Shown piece after piece: positions 1-8,707 of a stretch of DNA of 64,000 nucleotides (within the stretch, counting starts at the first letter, position 1; each line of letters opens with the position of its first letter). The stretch is from assembly GCF_020215705.1 (NCBI RefSeq), contig NZ_JAIWNB010000003.1, forward strand, positions 248,001 through 312,000, in the 5' to 3' direction. The notes beneath the pieces were generated by a model. That model worked only from the letters and a program-made list of their open reading frames with translations, made no database searches and was not told the origin of the DNA. Made by a program: the position numbers and the translations under genes. This DNA is from Nonomuraea aurantiaca (GTDB lineage: Bacteria > Actinomycetota > Actinomycetes > Streptosporangiales > Streptosporangiaceae).

Positions 1-1
1 C

Positions 2-1132
2 GCCGTCGCCTACGACGGAGACCTCTACCACCTGCCCGACTGGGCGCAGCGCCGCCGCGAGGAACGCGAGCTGGGCCGCGCCCACGCCACCGACGGCCAG
101 ATCGACACGCTCACCCTCGAAACCGGCAGCGTGCCGCGCTTCCACGAGCTGGAGGACGAGCGCCTGGCCGAACTGGCCCAGATCGAGAACCTCACCGAGC
201 GCGAGATCCAGCAGGCCCGCGCCGAGTTCGAGGCACAGAAGATCAAGCTGACCGAGTCGCAGCGCGCATTCGGCGAGGCCCGCCAGGCACTCGACGACAC
301 CCAGCGCCGGGTGCGCGAGCTGGAGCAGCCGAGCAGGCGCCCCGGCGACGGCCGCCCCAGCTCCATCGCGCTGTCCGGCAGCCGCTGGCCCGTCGTACGC
401 CGCTGGCTGCCCGCCGCGCTGCTCCTGCTGCTCCTGCTGATCGTCGAGGTGCCCATCCTCTACCAGGTGATCCTGAACTGGGGCGACAGCGTGGCGATGA
501 CCGCCCTGCTCGCGGCGGGCGCCGCGTTGATCATGCTGGTCGCACCGCACATGTACGGCAGGTCGTTCCGGGCCTGGCAGGAGAACGGCAGCCCCGCCAA
601 GGGACGCTGGCTGCTGATCGCCGTCGCGCTCGTCTGGCTCGGCCTGATCGTCGCCGTGGCCGTGCTCCGCCGCGAGGCCCTGGTCAAGCCGCTGGTCGTG
701 GACGGCCAGGAGATCGGGCCGACCTCCTCCGGCGTCGGCCTGCTGCCCACCATGATCCTGCTGCTCGCCCTGCTCGTCGCCACCGCGCTGATCGCCGCCG
801 ACCTGGGGCGCAGGATGCACAACCCCAACGACCGCCGCCTGCGCGAGCTGCGCGCCAAACGCGACGCCGAGGCCAGGGCCTGCGCCGCCGCCCAGGCCGA
901 CTACCAGCGAGACGCCGGGTACGCCGAGAGCGTCGCCCAGTACCTCCAGGCCGTCGAGCGGCGTCAGGCCAGCAGGATGAGGCAGCTCGACAGCGGCTTC
1001 GACAGCCTCGGCACGGCGTACCTGGGCGGTGTGGTGGAGGGCCTGCGCGACCCAGAGGCGGCGAGCTGGGCCGAACGCATCGTGGTCAGACGCCGCAGCG
1101 CCGGCACCCCGGGAGCGTCGCCCAGCGTTTGA
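2..1132 (+). CDS. Coiled-coil membrane protein with four predicted helices, 5' end missing
   Basis: The reading frame is open from base 2, so the start lies outside the window. The visible 376 residues begin with a charged, Glu/Arg/Gln-rich stretch with coiled-coil character. Four hydrophobic helices follow, two in the segment beginning RWLPAALLLLL and two more beginning RWLLIAVALV and GVGLLPTMILL. A second charged helical tail closes the protein. I see no catalytic motif. The layout suggests a membrane scaffold or stress-related protein. The coiled-coil and lipoprotein pair at 3146-4791 on the other strand may belong to the same module, but this is only inferred from proximity. Function unknown. 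Confidence 0.75.
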   Translation, partial: AVAYDGDLYHLPDWAQRRREERELGRAHATDGQIDTLTLETGSVPRFHELEDERLAELAQIENLTEREIQQARAEFEAQKIKLTESQRAFGEARQALDDTQRRVRELEQPSRRPGDGRPSSIALSGSRWPVVRRWLPAALLLLLLLIVEVPILYQVILNWGDSVAMTALLAAGAALIMLVAPHMYGRSFRAWQENGSPAKGRWLLIAVALVWLGLIVAVAVLRREALVKPLVVDGQEIGPTSSGVGLLPTMILLLALLVATALIAADLGRRMHNPNDRRLRELRAKRDAEARACAAAQADYQRDAGYAESVAQYLQAVERRQASRMRQLDSGFDSLGTAYLGGVVEGLRDPEAASWAERIVVRRRSAGTPGASPSV

Positions 1133-1507
1133 TCAGCCGGCGCGCTCGGCCTCGCCACGCTCAACGCAGAACTCGTTGCCCTCAGGGTCGCGCAGCGTCA
1201 CCCAACCGCGCCCGTCAGCCTTGCGATGGTCCTCGTACAGCTTCGCCCCAAGGGAGATGATGCGCTCCACCTCCTCGTCGCGGGTCCGGTCGGTCGGCAT
1301 CCAGTCGAAGTGGATCCGGTTCTTCACCGTCTTGCCCTCCGGCACCCTGATGAACAGCAGGCCGGGCATGGGCGAGGGCGTCACGAGAAGCACCTCGGGG
1401 TCACCGGGCTCGTCCTCATCGGACAGCGGCCATCCGGTCACCTGACTCCAGAAGGTCCCCAGCTCGTACGGTTCGGCACAGTCGATCGTCACATGGCGCA
1501 GAATCAT
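1133..1507 (-). CDS. VOC (glyoxalase-like) family protein
   Basis: This 124-residue protein has the length and pattern of a single-chain vicinal-oxygen-chelate domain. It begins with a beta strand carrying a His (ILRHVTIDC), has central RIHFDW and ends with the typical DPEGNEFCVE strand. The GNEFC/GNEFV ending and the internal His and Glu are the usual metal-ligand positions of the fold. Substrate cannot be told: the family covers glyoxalases, dioxygenases and antibiotic-binding proteins. It converges tail to tail with the membrane-protein gene ending at 1132, with no spacer. The fold call is secure; the enzymatic role is open. Confidence 0.85.
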   Translation of the reverse strand: MILRHVTIDCAEPYELGTFWSQVTGWPLSDEDEPGDPEVLLVTPSPMPGLLFIRVPEGKTVKNRIHFDWMPTDRTRDEEVERIISLGAKLYEDHRKADGRGWVTLRDPEGNEFCVERGEAERAG

Positions 1508-1567
1508 GACGCCAACCCTAGCCAGGTGATCGGAGCGGTCCCGCCACCTCCCCCGAGAGGCGGTCCG

Positions 1568-2953
1568 TCAGGTGGTGGAGAACGTGAACCAGTTGACGTT
1601 GACGAAGTCGGCCGGCTGCCCGCTGCTGAACGTCAGGTAGACCGTGTGCGTACCGGTCACCCCTGAGATGTTCGCCGGAACCGTCCGCCAGCTCTGCCAG
1701 CCGCCCGTGTCGGCCAGCGCGAAGTCGCCGATCGGCGTGGCCGTGGGGCTGTCGAGCCGTACCTGCACGAGCCCGCTCACACCGGCCCCCGCCCCCGACG
1801 CCACCCTGGCCTTGAACTGACCGGCAGCCGTGGAGCCGAAGTTCACCCCGTCGAAGCGGAGCCAGTCGCCGTTGGCGATGGCGCCGATGTTCTGGCCGCC
1901 GCCCGTGTCCGTGGTGGTCTCGACGATGGTGCCCGACTGGGCCTGGTAGCTCTCGGCCTGGATGGTCGAGCGGGCGTCCACCCCGCCTGGCGGGTTGGTC
2001 GGTCCGGAGCCGCCGCTCTGCCATACCGCCACGTAGTCGACGACCATCGGCCGCCCCGGCACGGTGGCCGCGACCGGCGTCCCGCCGCCGGCCAGCGCGT
2101 TCGGGAACGCCCCGCCCATGGCCACGTTGAGCAGCAGGAAGTAGCCGGCGTGACCGGTCATGTCGGCCCAGCTCGTGGCGTCCATCTGCGACTGGCTCAC
2201 GCTGTGGAACTGCTGGCCGTCCACGTACCAGCGCAACTGGTTGGGGCTCACGCCGCGGTCCCACTCGAAGCGGTACGTGTGGAAGGCCTCCTGGCACGTC
2301 GAGCCGGGGCAGGCGCGGTTGGCGCCCAGGCCGGTGGTCTCGTTGCACGGCCCGCCGGGGCTCACGCCGCAGTGCAGGACGCCCCAGACGGAGTTGATGC
2401 CGTTGACGTTCTCCATGATGTCGAACTCGCCGATGCCCGGCCAGTTCCAGTAGTTGCCCCGGTACGGCGAGCCGAGGGCCCAGAACGCCGGCCAGTAGCC
2501 GAGGGCGGCCTGACCGGTCACGTTCGGCATCTGGATGCGGCCCTCGATGCGCAGCACCCGTCCGTCGGCCGGCTTGAAGTCGGCCCGCCTCGTTTCGATC
2601 CGTGCGGATGTCCACTCGCCCGAGCCGCTGCGCTGCGGCGTGATGCGCAGATTGCCGCCGCCGTCCTGCGCGAGGTTGGCGGAACCGGAGGTGTAGTTCT
2701 GGATCTCGCCAGTGCCCCAGTTGCCCGGACCGCCCGGGTAGGCGTGGCCGGTGTCCACGATCCAGTCGGCGGAAGAGGGCGGCGACCCGGCGCTGCCGTT
2801 GAAGTCGTCCGACCAGACCAGTGACCAGCCGGAAGGGGTTGGGGGCACGGCCGCGGAAGCGCTCACGGCCACGTGCACGAGGAGGGCGGCGAACACCGCC
2901 AGCGCCACGGCCACCGCCGCCAAGCGCCTGCGGCTCGGAGATTGTGCTGCCAT
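1568..2953 (-). CDS. Secreted GH16 beta-glucanase with C-terminal CBM6
   Basis: I place the start at 2953 because an AGGAG ribosome site lies just upstream and the signal peptide begins there with Arg residues, a hydrophobic core and an ASA cleavage-like site. The frame extends further 5' but without a plausible leader. The catalytic domain (about residues 35-300) carries the GH16 motif E-F-D-I-M-E inside GEFDIMENVNG, with two acidic catalytic residues. About 120 C-terminal residues beginning near STIQAESY and containing NGDWLRFDGV fit a CBM6 carbohydrate-binding module. Expected activity is endo-hydrolysis of beta-1,3 or mixed-linkage glucans outside the cell. Two LacI-type palindromes upstream suggest sugar-responsive control. 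Confidence 0.93.
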   Translation of the reverse strand: MAAQSPSRRRLAAVAVALAVFAALLVHVAVSASAAVPPTPSGWSLVWSDDFNGSAGSPPSSADWIVDTGHAYPGGPGNWGTGEIQNYTSGSANLAQDGGGNLRITPQRSGSGEWTSARIETRRADFKPADGRVLRIEGRIQMPNVTGQAALGYWPAFWALGSPYRGNYWNWPGIGEFDIMENVNGINSVWGVLHCGVSPGGPCNETTGLGANRACPGSTCQEAFHTYRFEWDRGVSPNQLRWYVDGQQFHSVSQSQMDATSWADMTGHAGYFLLLNVAMGGAFPNALAGGGTPVAATVPGRPMVVDYVAVWQSGGSGPTNPPGGVDARSTIQAESYQAQSGTIVETTTDTGGGQNIGAIANGDWLRFDGVNFGSTAAGQFKARVASGAGAGVSGLVQVRLDSPTATPIGDFALADTGGWQSWRTVPANISGVTGTHTVYLTFSSGQPADFVNVNWFTFSTT

Positions 2954-3002
2954 TCCTTGCTCCTGGGGGGTGCGGAGGCTTTGAGCAGGGGTTGTACGTT
3001 CT

Positions 3003-3016
3003 AGAGAGCGCTCTCT
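3003..3016. promoter_or_regulatory. LacI-family-type operator, proximal copy
   Basis: Perfect 14-bp palindrome AGAGAGCGCTCTCT, 50 bp upstream of the GH16 start. The core GAGCGCTC with CG at the centre is the form bound by LacI-family sugar repressors such as CebR in actinobacteria. The match to that class is inferred from memory of its consensus. Confidence 0.65.
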
Positions 3017-3105
3017 CACCGAGACGTAAACACAGGCGTAACGCCGTGTCAACAAACCGCATTCACAGCCTTGACCGCTGGGAGAAAGACCATTCGTCGC
3101 CGACA

Positions 3106-3117
3106 GAGAGCGCTCTC
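3106..3117. promoter_or_regulatory. LacI-family-type operator, distal copy
   Basis: Second copy of the palindrome GAGAGCGCTCTC, about 102 bp (close to ten helical turns) from the proximal site and about 150 bp upstream of the GH16 start. Both lie in the only intergenic space before the glucanase gene. Paired spacing of this kind suits loop-forming repression. Confidence 0.55.
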
Positions 3118-3145
3118 GAACTTCCTCCGCTACATCAGGCCTTTG

Positions 3146-3874
3146 CTACAGCAGATCGACCGGGCTCGCTCCCGCCGCCTCGAACGTCTCCTTCCAGAAG
3201 TCCTCCAGCAGCGGGAAGCGGTCGGGACTCGCCGTCTTCTCCCGCAGAAACCCATGCACGACCACCCCGTAACCGGTCAGATCGGGCATCAACTGCGACT
3301 CCCGCAACTGCTTGGCCTTCTGCTTCCTGGCGGCCTCGCTCAGGTCGAGCTTGTTGATGTTCAGCTCGCCCCGGTTGTTGATGAGGTCGCTGAACACGAT
3401 GATCTGATGCCCCTTGTCCGGTTGCCGCTGCGCGTTCATCTGCTTGACCAGGTACCGAAGCGCACCGAGCACATCCGACCCTTGGCCTTCGTTCGGGCAG
3501 TCGAACAGCTTGACCGCCCGGGGGAGCACCTCGGTGATGCGATGGTTCCGGATGCGGTCCTCGACGACCGGGTTCGCGTTGGGGTTCTCGGCTTTGGTCG
3601 CCGCGATGGACACCGGGTCCTGGCGGCACGTACTGCTCTCGGAGCTCCCGGTCACGGCGGCGTACGCGATCCAGTCACAGCCCTGGGCGAAGGCGGGCAA
3701 CTTGGAGGTGACATCACTGCGGGAGGTCGCCGGATCGGCATAGCTCGTGGAGTCGACCACCACCCCGCACACGGCCTTCGCCTCGGTCCCACACCCGCTG
3801 ACCCCCACCCCCACCAGGACCATGACCGCTACGGCGGCCATCCCGCGTAATACCCCGCCACCTCCATCTGTCAT
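3146..3874 (-). CDS. Lipoprotein with von Willebrand A-like fold
   Basis: This 242-residue protein starts with a hydrophobic leader ending in a lipobox (GVGVSGC), so it is probably lipid-anchored outside the membrane. The mature part begins with a beta strand and VVVDSTSY, which resembles the DxSxS start of a MIDAS metal site but is not canonical. Later come GSDVLGALRYL and IIVFSDLINN, which match the order of a von Willebrand A domain. Its ATG overlaps the stop of the upstream coiled-coil gene by ATGA, so the two are translationally coupled. Function unknown; binding a partner in the cell envelope is the natural guess. Confidence 0.75.
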   Translation of the reverse strand: MTDGGGGVLRGMAAVAVMVLVGVGVSGCGTEAKAVCGVVVDSTSYADPATSRSDVTSKLPAFAQGCDWIAYAAVTGSSESSTCRQDPVSIAATKAENPNANPVVEDRIRNHRITEVLPRAVKLFDCPNEGQGSDVLGALRYLVKQMNAQRQPDKGHQIIVFSDLINNRGELNINKLDLSEAARKQKAKQLRESQLMPDLTGYGVVVHGFLREKTASPDRFPLLEDFWKETFEAAGASPVDLL

Positions 3875-4791
3875 CGCTCTCCTCCAGTCCCCGTCTGGTC
3901 CCGATCAGATCCAGCCTCGGGGTCCGGTTCGGCGTCGGTGACAGGGCTCGGACCGGAGGCGTCGGTGTCTGGGGCCGCATCTTTGGGGAGGGAGCGCAGT
4001 GCCTCGCCGGGCAGTGCCCGGGGTGTGACCTCGGCGTGCCACACCTCGATCCGCGCCTCGACCTCCTCCATGATCCGCCCGATCTCCTCCCGCCCGGAGA
4101 CCGCCGCCGCACTGTCCCCCGAGGAGTCCATCGCGATGACCTCGCCCTTCCACAGCGACGGAATCTCCTCTTTGCGCGGATGAGCCCGCATCACCCCACC
4201 CCGATAGGCGGCGATGAGCTGCTCGGCCCTGGCGTGCACGGTCTCCACGGCATGGTTGCGCTCGATCAGCGCGCTCTCCCACTCCTGCGTGAGCCGCTCG
4301 ATCTGCGCCCTGGCCCGATGAACCGTGTCACTGGCCTCCTGTAACACCGCCCTGCGCCGCGCCTCACCCCGCCGCCGCCTGGCCTCCGCGATGGAAATGA
4401 AGGCATCCTCCCCACCAGCCGAGGCGTGGGCCGAAGCAACACCAGAATCACCCGCTGACCCGGCTCCCTCGACCCCGGACCCGGTCCCATTGCTGGAGCC
4501 GCCGACCGGCCGCAGATCGGCCCGCCCGAGCTCGCGCAGTATCGTCTCCCGAGCCCCCACAGCCCGCTCAAGCAGCGCCGTCCTGGTGGCCGCCAGCCGC
4601 CGGTCAACCTCGGTGATCCGCTCCCGCGCCAGAGCACGCACCTCGGTCACGTACGAAGGCTGGAACTCCGGATCCGTGAATTCCCCGAGCGGATGCTCCC
4701 GGGCATCCCGCATCCCCTGCCGACGCGCTTCCTCTCGCTCGGCCAGCGGATCGCCCGCCCCCCACTTGAACAGCCGCGACCAGAACGCCAT
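3871..4791 (-). CDS. Coiled-coil protein of unknown function
   Basis: A GGGAG ribosome site sits about six bases before the ATG at 4791. The 306-residue product is highly charged. There are Arg/Glu/Ala-rich helices at about residues 50-90 and 135-200, separated by a Gly/Ser/Ala-rich linker, and the tail is acidic, Pro- and Asp-rich. No membrane segment or enzyme motif is seen. It is the first gene of a two-gene operon with the lipoprotein below it (4-bp overlap). I do not recognise a family. Confidence 0.7.
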   Translation of the reverse strand: MAFWSRLFKWGAGDPLAEREEARRQGMRDAREHPLGEFTDPEFQPSYVTEVRALARERITEVDRRLAATRTALLERAVGARETILRELGRADLRPVGGSSNGTGSGVEGAGSAGDSGVASAHASAGGEDAFISIAEARRRRGEARRRAVLQEASDTVHRARAQIERLTQEWESALIERNHAVETVHARAEQLIAAYRGGVMRAHPRKEEIPSLWKGEVIAMDSSGDSAAAVSGREEIGRIMEEVEARIEVWHAEVTPRALPGEALRSLPKDAAPDTDASGPSPVTDAEPDPEAGSDRDQTGTGGER

Positions 4792-5039
4792 CCGCGTCTC
4801 CCGGCACAGAACCGCTACCCGACTAGAGTGCCCTGCTTCACCACCCTAATCGCTCGAACCCCACCCTGACCGGCTCCCGCGAGTCCCGTGCCCGCACCCT
4901 GGAATTCAGGTACGTCAGTCCCACCCAGGCGACCAGCAGGTGCGCATGGCTGGAGCCGTCCCGGGTTTTCGTGGTCGCGGCATCCAGGTCTGCTCCCCTT
5001 CGGTCCACGGGCTTGTTGTCCGTCGGGTCGCGCGCCAGG

Positions 5040-7685
5040 ATGATGAGTCACATGGGCGGGGACAGCCGGAGGCACTGGACCGCGTCGCCGGTGGTGATCG
5101 TTGCGATTCCGGTGGCGATCGGGCTCATGGGGAACCTTGCGACCAGCACGGTAGAGATAGACGCGTGGTGGTGGGTCCCGCTCACCTGGACATTGACCGC
5201 CCTACTCGTCGGGGCGGCCGTGGTGAGCCAGTTCGCGCAGTCCCGCTCCCCTGACCACGGCGCCCCGGAGAGCACATCCACCATCACGGCGCCTGTGCCG
5301 ACTGTCCAAGAAAGCGATCCGATCGCCTTGGGCGTGCATCCCGCGATCGCACCGGATCCGGCCCTCGAGAGGCCTGAGCTGTCCCGGAGGCTCCCGACGT
5401 ACGTTCAGCGCGATCACGATCGGCTCCTACGACACGTCCTGGACTGTCCGGAACGCCCCGCGCTGGTGATGCTGGTCGGCACGTCCGCGACCGGAAAGAC
5501 ACGCAGCGCCTACGAGGCCGTCGCGAACTGCCTGCCCGACTGGACGCTTCTGCATCCCCTGCATGCCGCCGACCTGCTGGCTGCCTTGGAAGGAGGAATC
5601 GGGCCGCGCACCGTCTTATGGTTGAACGAGAGCCAGATCTACTTCGAAGGCGACCAGGGCGAGTCCGCCGCCGCGGAAATACGTCGTTTCCTTGCCATGG
5701 CCTCCGAAGTCGTCGTCATCGGTTCCATGTGGCCCGAATACTGGTTCGCCTACACCAGGGCGCCGCGGCCGGGTACGCCCGATCCTCACCACCAGGTTCG
5801 GGCGCTGCTGGAGATCGCGACGAAGCTCTCCGTCCGGGAGACGTTCACGCCCACTGAGCTGAAGACCGCGCGCCAGATAGCCGAACGCGATCCCCGATTG
5901 GCCACCGCTCTGACGACGCTGGACAACGGATATGGGGTGACGCAGACCCTGGCGGGCGGGCCCGATCTCATGAGCCGATGGGAGGACGCACCGGACCCGT
6001 ACAAACGGGCGGTTGTGAATGCGGCGATCGACGCACGCAGGTTGGGGCACCTCAGCCCGCTGTCTGCTGAACTGCTCCATGAACTTAGTGCCGCATCCCT
6101 GAACGGGCCGCAACGGGCCGCCGCCCCACCTGGATGGTTCGAGGACTCGCTGGAGTACGCGCGCGAGCCGCTCAGAGGAGGTATTTCTCTTTTGACGGCG
6201 ACGTCACGAGCGGAGAGCCTCGTCGAGGGATTCGTGCTCGCGGACTTTATCGACCAGCAGGGCCGTGAGGCGCGTCGCTGCTCGCCGGTCTCCGACGAGA
6301 TGTGGCGAGCGCTGGCCGTCCATACCGGCGACGCGGACGACCTTGAGCGGCTGGGCGCGTCCGCATCCAGCCGTGGACGCTACCCTCAGGCGCTCGCGTT
6401 GTGGCGGGCGTCTCTTGTCCGGGGCAGGGTGTCCGCATGGTCGCCACTGTGGCGGCTTCTGGGACAGATGGGGAAGTCACGCCAGGCTGAGGACGTGCTT
6501 CAGCAGGCCGCCGACCGCGGAGACGTCCATGCGCAGCAATTACTGCTCGCCATGCTGCGGCGGGCAGGCCGCGGCACGGAAGCAGAGCAGGCAGTACGTG
6601 GGATGGCCGCCGACGGCGACCCGCAGGCCGAACGCCAACTCGCCATTCTGCTGTTCAACAGCGGACGGAAGCGAGAAGCCGAGCAGTTGCTCCGGACGGC
6701 GTTCCACAGAGGAGACCAGTCCGCAGCCAGACTGCTGCTCATTCTCTTGCAACGTCTCGGGCGGACGAACGAAGCGGTAGAGATGAGACGTGTCCTCGAC
6801 AGCCGGCCGATCGTGGCACCCCGTCGCCGGACTGCGCTGTCGAATTGGCAGCTTCTCGAACGCGACATGCGGGCGGCCACGGCGTTCCCCGAGGCGGTGA
6901 GCCGACTGCTGCACCTGCTGCGTCGGCGGCATCCCGAATCCATTGCCGAGCGGCTGCGACGGCGAATGGTGTCCGGCCGGTTCAACGAGGCGAGGAAGGA
7001 ACTGGCCCGCCTCTTCGGTGACGAGCCCATGAGGGGTAAGGCCCTTCAAGCCCTCGACGACATACGAGCCGTTCCGGAAAAGGATCCGGGCCTTGGCATG
7101 CTGCTGGCGGAGTTGCTGATCAAGGACGACCGCGAGGCCGAAGCCGAGCATGTGCTGCGCCGCTTGATCGATCTCGACTATCAGGCGCTCTCGGCCCTCG
7201 TCGATCTGCTGACGAAGTCGGGCAGGCGCGAGGAGTGCGTCGAGATCCTCCAGGCCGGGATCGGATCTCATGGCGCCAAGGCTCGCTATTTGCTGGCCCA
7301 GGTGCAACGCGACCTCGGCAAGGACGAAGAATCCGATCGGCTACTGCGCTCGGCGGCGGCGGAAGGCGTCGATGCGGCGATTCAGGAACTCGTGCGGCGC
7401 TTGCTCAAGGATGGCCACGTTGCGGAAGGCGTGGACCTGGTGAGTGCAGCCTCTCGGTCAGGCAGAGCCGGCTCGGTGCGGCGGGCAGCCGTGCTGTTCT
7501 TCAATGCGGGGCGAACGGAAGAGGCATTGAGCCTGCTGCGCGCTGCCGTCGTGTCCTGCGGGAACTCAGAAGCCCTGCCGTTGCTCACGCTCATGCTGAC
7601 ACGAATGGGCCGTACGGAGGAGGCGGCCGCGATCAGGCGCCACGGATTGAGGTTCGACGGGTCGACCGTCTCCGATTTCACTTAG
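5040..7685 (+). CDS. Membrane-anchored STAND-like P-loop NTPase with TPR/Sel1-like repeats
   Basis: From ATG 5040 the product has 881 residues; GTG 4971 and ATG 5052 are alternative starts, and none has a strong ribosome site. Two hydrophobic helices lie at about residues 17-35 and 45-63. A Walker A motif GTSATGKT follows at about 147-154, and VLWLNES looks like a Walker B strand. The second half is an array of helical repeats, with recurring AEQ-hydrophobic-LR and GR-x-x-EA patterns typical of TPR or Sel1 solenoids. This N-NTPase-repeat order is that of STAND signalling ATPases, which in bacteria include regulators and antiphage sensors. No effector domain is evident. Ligand and output unknown. 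Confidence 0.75.
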   Translation: MMSHMGGDSRRHWTASPVVIVAIPVAIGLMGNLATSTVEIDAWWWVPLTWTLTALLVGAAVVSQFAQSRSPDHGAPESTSTITAPVPTVQESDPIALGVHPAIAPDPALERPELSRRLPTYVQRDHDRLLRHVLDCPERPALVMLVGTSATGKTRSAYEAVANCLPDWTLLHPLHAADLLAALEGGIGPRTVLWLNESQIYFEGDQGESAAAEIRRFLAMASEVVVIGSMWPEYWFAYTRAPRPGTPDPHHQVRALLEIATKLSVRETFTPTELKTARQIAERDPRLATALTTLDNGYGVTQTLAGGPDLMSRWEDAPDPYKRAVVNAAIDARRLGHLSPLSAELLHELSAASLNGPQRAAAPPGWFEDSLEYAREPLRGGISLLTATSRAESLVEGFVLADFIDQQGREARRCSPVSDEMWRALAVHTGDADDLERLGASASSRGRYPQALALWRASLVRGRVSAWSPLWRLLGQMGKSRQAEDVLQQAADRGDVHAQQLLLAMLRRAGRGTEAEQAVRGMAADGDPQAERQLAILLFNSGRKREAEQLLRTAFHRGDQSAARLLLILLQRLGRTNEAVEMRRVLDSRPIVAPRRRTALSNWQLLERDMRAATAFPEAVSRLLHLLRRRHPESIAERLRRRMVSGRFNEARKELARLFGDEPMRGKALQALDDIRAVPEKDPGLGMLLAELLIKDDREAEAEHVLRRLIDLDYQALSALVDLLTKSGRREECVEILQAGIGSHGAKARYLLAQVQRDLGKDEESDRLLRSAAAEGVDAAIQELVRRLLKDGHVAEGVDLVSAASRSGRAGSVRRAAVLFFNAGRTEEALSLLRAAVVSCGNSEALPLLTLMLTRMGRTEEAAAIRRHGLRFDGSTVSDFT

Positions 7686-7930
7686 AAGTACCGGAACGGC
7701 GCCATCGATATCCATGACTGTGCGACATTGCGTCCGGGACGCGACGCAGGAGGTAGGTGTCCATCCAACGTATCTCCCGGGAGACCCTGTCACGCGGGAG
7801 GCGGATATCAGCGCCGAGGCTCCGGCAATTAACGAAGCGCTTATGCTCGCGGCCCGGCTGACAGGCGTCGTTTTGTCCAACGGACAGGTGCAGGTGGTGC
7901 TGCTGCCAGCCCATCGCGAAGTCGCACAGA

Positions 7931-7969
7931 AAGAAAAACACCACCCCCGCATGACGCACAGGGGTGGTG
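7931..7969 (-). terminator. Rho-independent terminator of the CDP-alcohol phosphotransferase operon
   Basis: A 9-bp stem (7939-7947 with 7961-7969, CACCACCCC/GGGGTGGTG) is followed on the minus strand by a T-rich run (7938 down to 7931). It lies just beyond the stop at 7988. The rest of 7686-7987 holds a weak open frame from 7714 that runs through this hairpin; I do not call it a gene. Confidence 0.8.
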
Positions 7970-7987
7970 CAAGAGGAGGGAGGGTAG

Positions 7988-8707
7988 TCAGCCCTTCTCG
8001 GCCTCGCCGGTGGCCTGTTCCATGGCGTCCTCCGGGGAGGCCTCCAGGTCCTGTTCGGCGTCGGCGCCGGCCTGGGCGGAGGCCTTGTCGAGGCGGACCC
8101 AGCTGGTCACGCTCTCCACCGCGAACAGGACGAACAGGTACGCCGTCAGTACCGCCAGCACCGGCGTCAGTACGCCCAGTGCCGCGCCCACACCGATGAT
8201 CAGCAGGCGCAGCTCCCAGCCGAGCCCCGCGTGGAAGACCCAGGCGGGCGGCCAGATGCTCTGCCGTGTCCGGTAGACGGTGTCGTACGTGTGGTAACCC
8301 ACGACGTACACGAGGACGAACAGCAGCCACTTCGGTACGTCGGCCGCCAGTCCCACCGCGATGATCGTGAGGAACTCGGCGCCGCGCAGCAGCGGCGGGG
8401 TGAGCCAGTCGAGGCGGCCCAGGTGGTCGCGCGGGGCGGTCGGGAGCACCAGCAGGAGCACGATCAGCGGCGGCAGGAGCAGGATCGGGCCCGGCTTCAG
8501 TACGCCGGTGACCGTCACGGCCACCACCGCCAGCAGGGCGACGAGCGTGGCCGGGACCGGCGGGATGCCCTTGCCGATGCGGCCCGCCAGCGCGTGTACG
8601 AGAGGGCCGTCGTCGCGGTAGGCGAGGAGGCGGGCGGTCTGGATGCGGCGGCGTTCCTCGTCGGGATCCGGCGTGGGAGTAGCTGCGGCCAGTGGTGCGG
8701 TGATCAT
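7988..8707 (-). CDS. Integral membrane partner of the CDP-alcohol phosphotransferase
   Basis: The start at 8707 overlaps the stop of the upstream phosphotransferase gene by ATGA. The 239-residue product has a soluble N-terminal stretch containing RIQTARLLAYRDDGPL, at least five hydrophobic helices and an acidic Glu/Ala-rich tail. The family is probably the small membrane domain sometimes annotated as DUF5941, which in other actinobacteria I recall as fused or adjacent to CDP-alcohol phosphotransferases; this is from memory. It may help the partner bind or present its lipid or inositol-type substrate. The coupling is clear; the role is inferred. Confidence 0.75.
   Translation of the reverse strand: MITAPLAAATPTPDPDEERRRIQTARLLAYRDDGPLVHALAGRIGKGIPPVPATLVALLAVVAVTVTGVLKPGPILLLPPLIVLLLVLPTAPRDHLGRLDWLTPPLLRGAEFLTIIAVGLAADVPKWLLFVLVYVVGYHTYDTVYRTRQSIWPPAWVFHAGLGWELRLLIIGVGAALGVLTPVLAVLTAYLFVLFAVESVTSWVRLDKASAQAGADAEQDLEASPEDAMEQATGEAEKG

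Noticed and set aside
4815..5039. Possible short gene between the coiled-coil and NTPase genes
   Set aside because: A minus-strand frame of about 48 codons exists but has no start, ribosome site or recognisable family.
7714..7960. Possible small gene on the plus strand after the NTPase gene
   Set aside because: It runs through the minus-strand terminator, has no ribosome site and no family resemblance.
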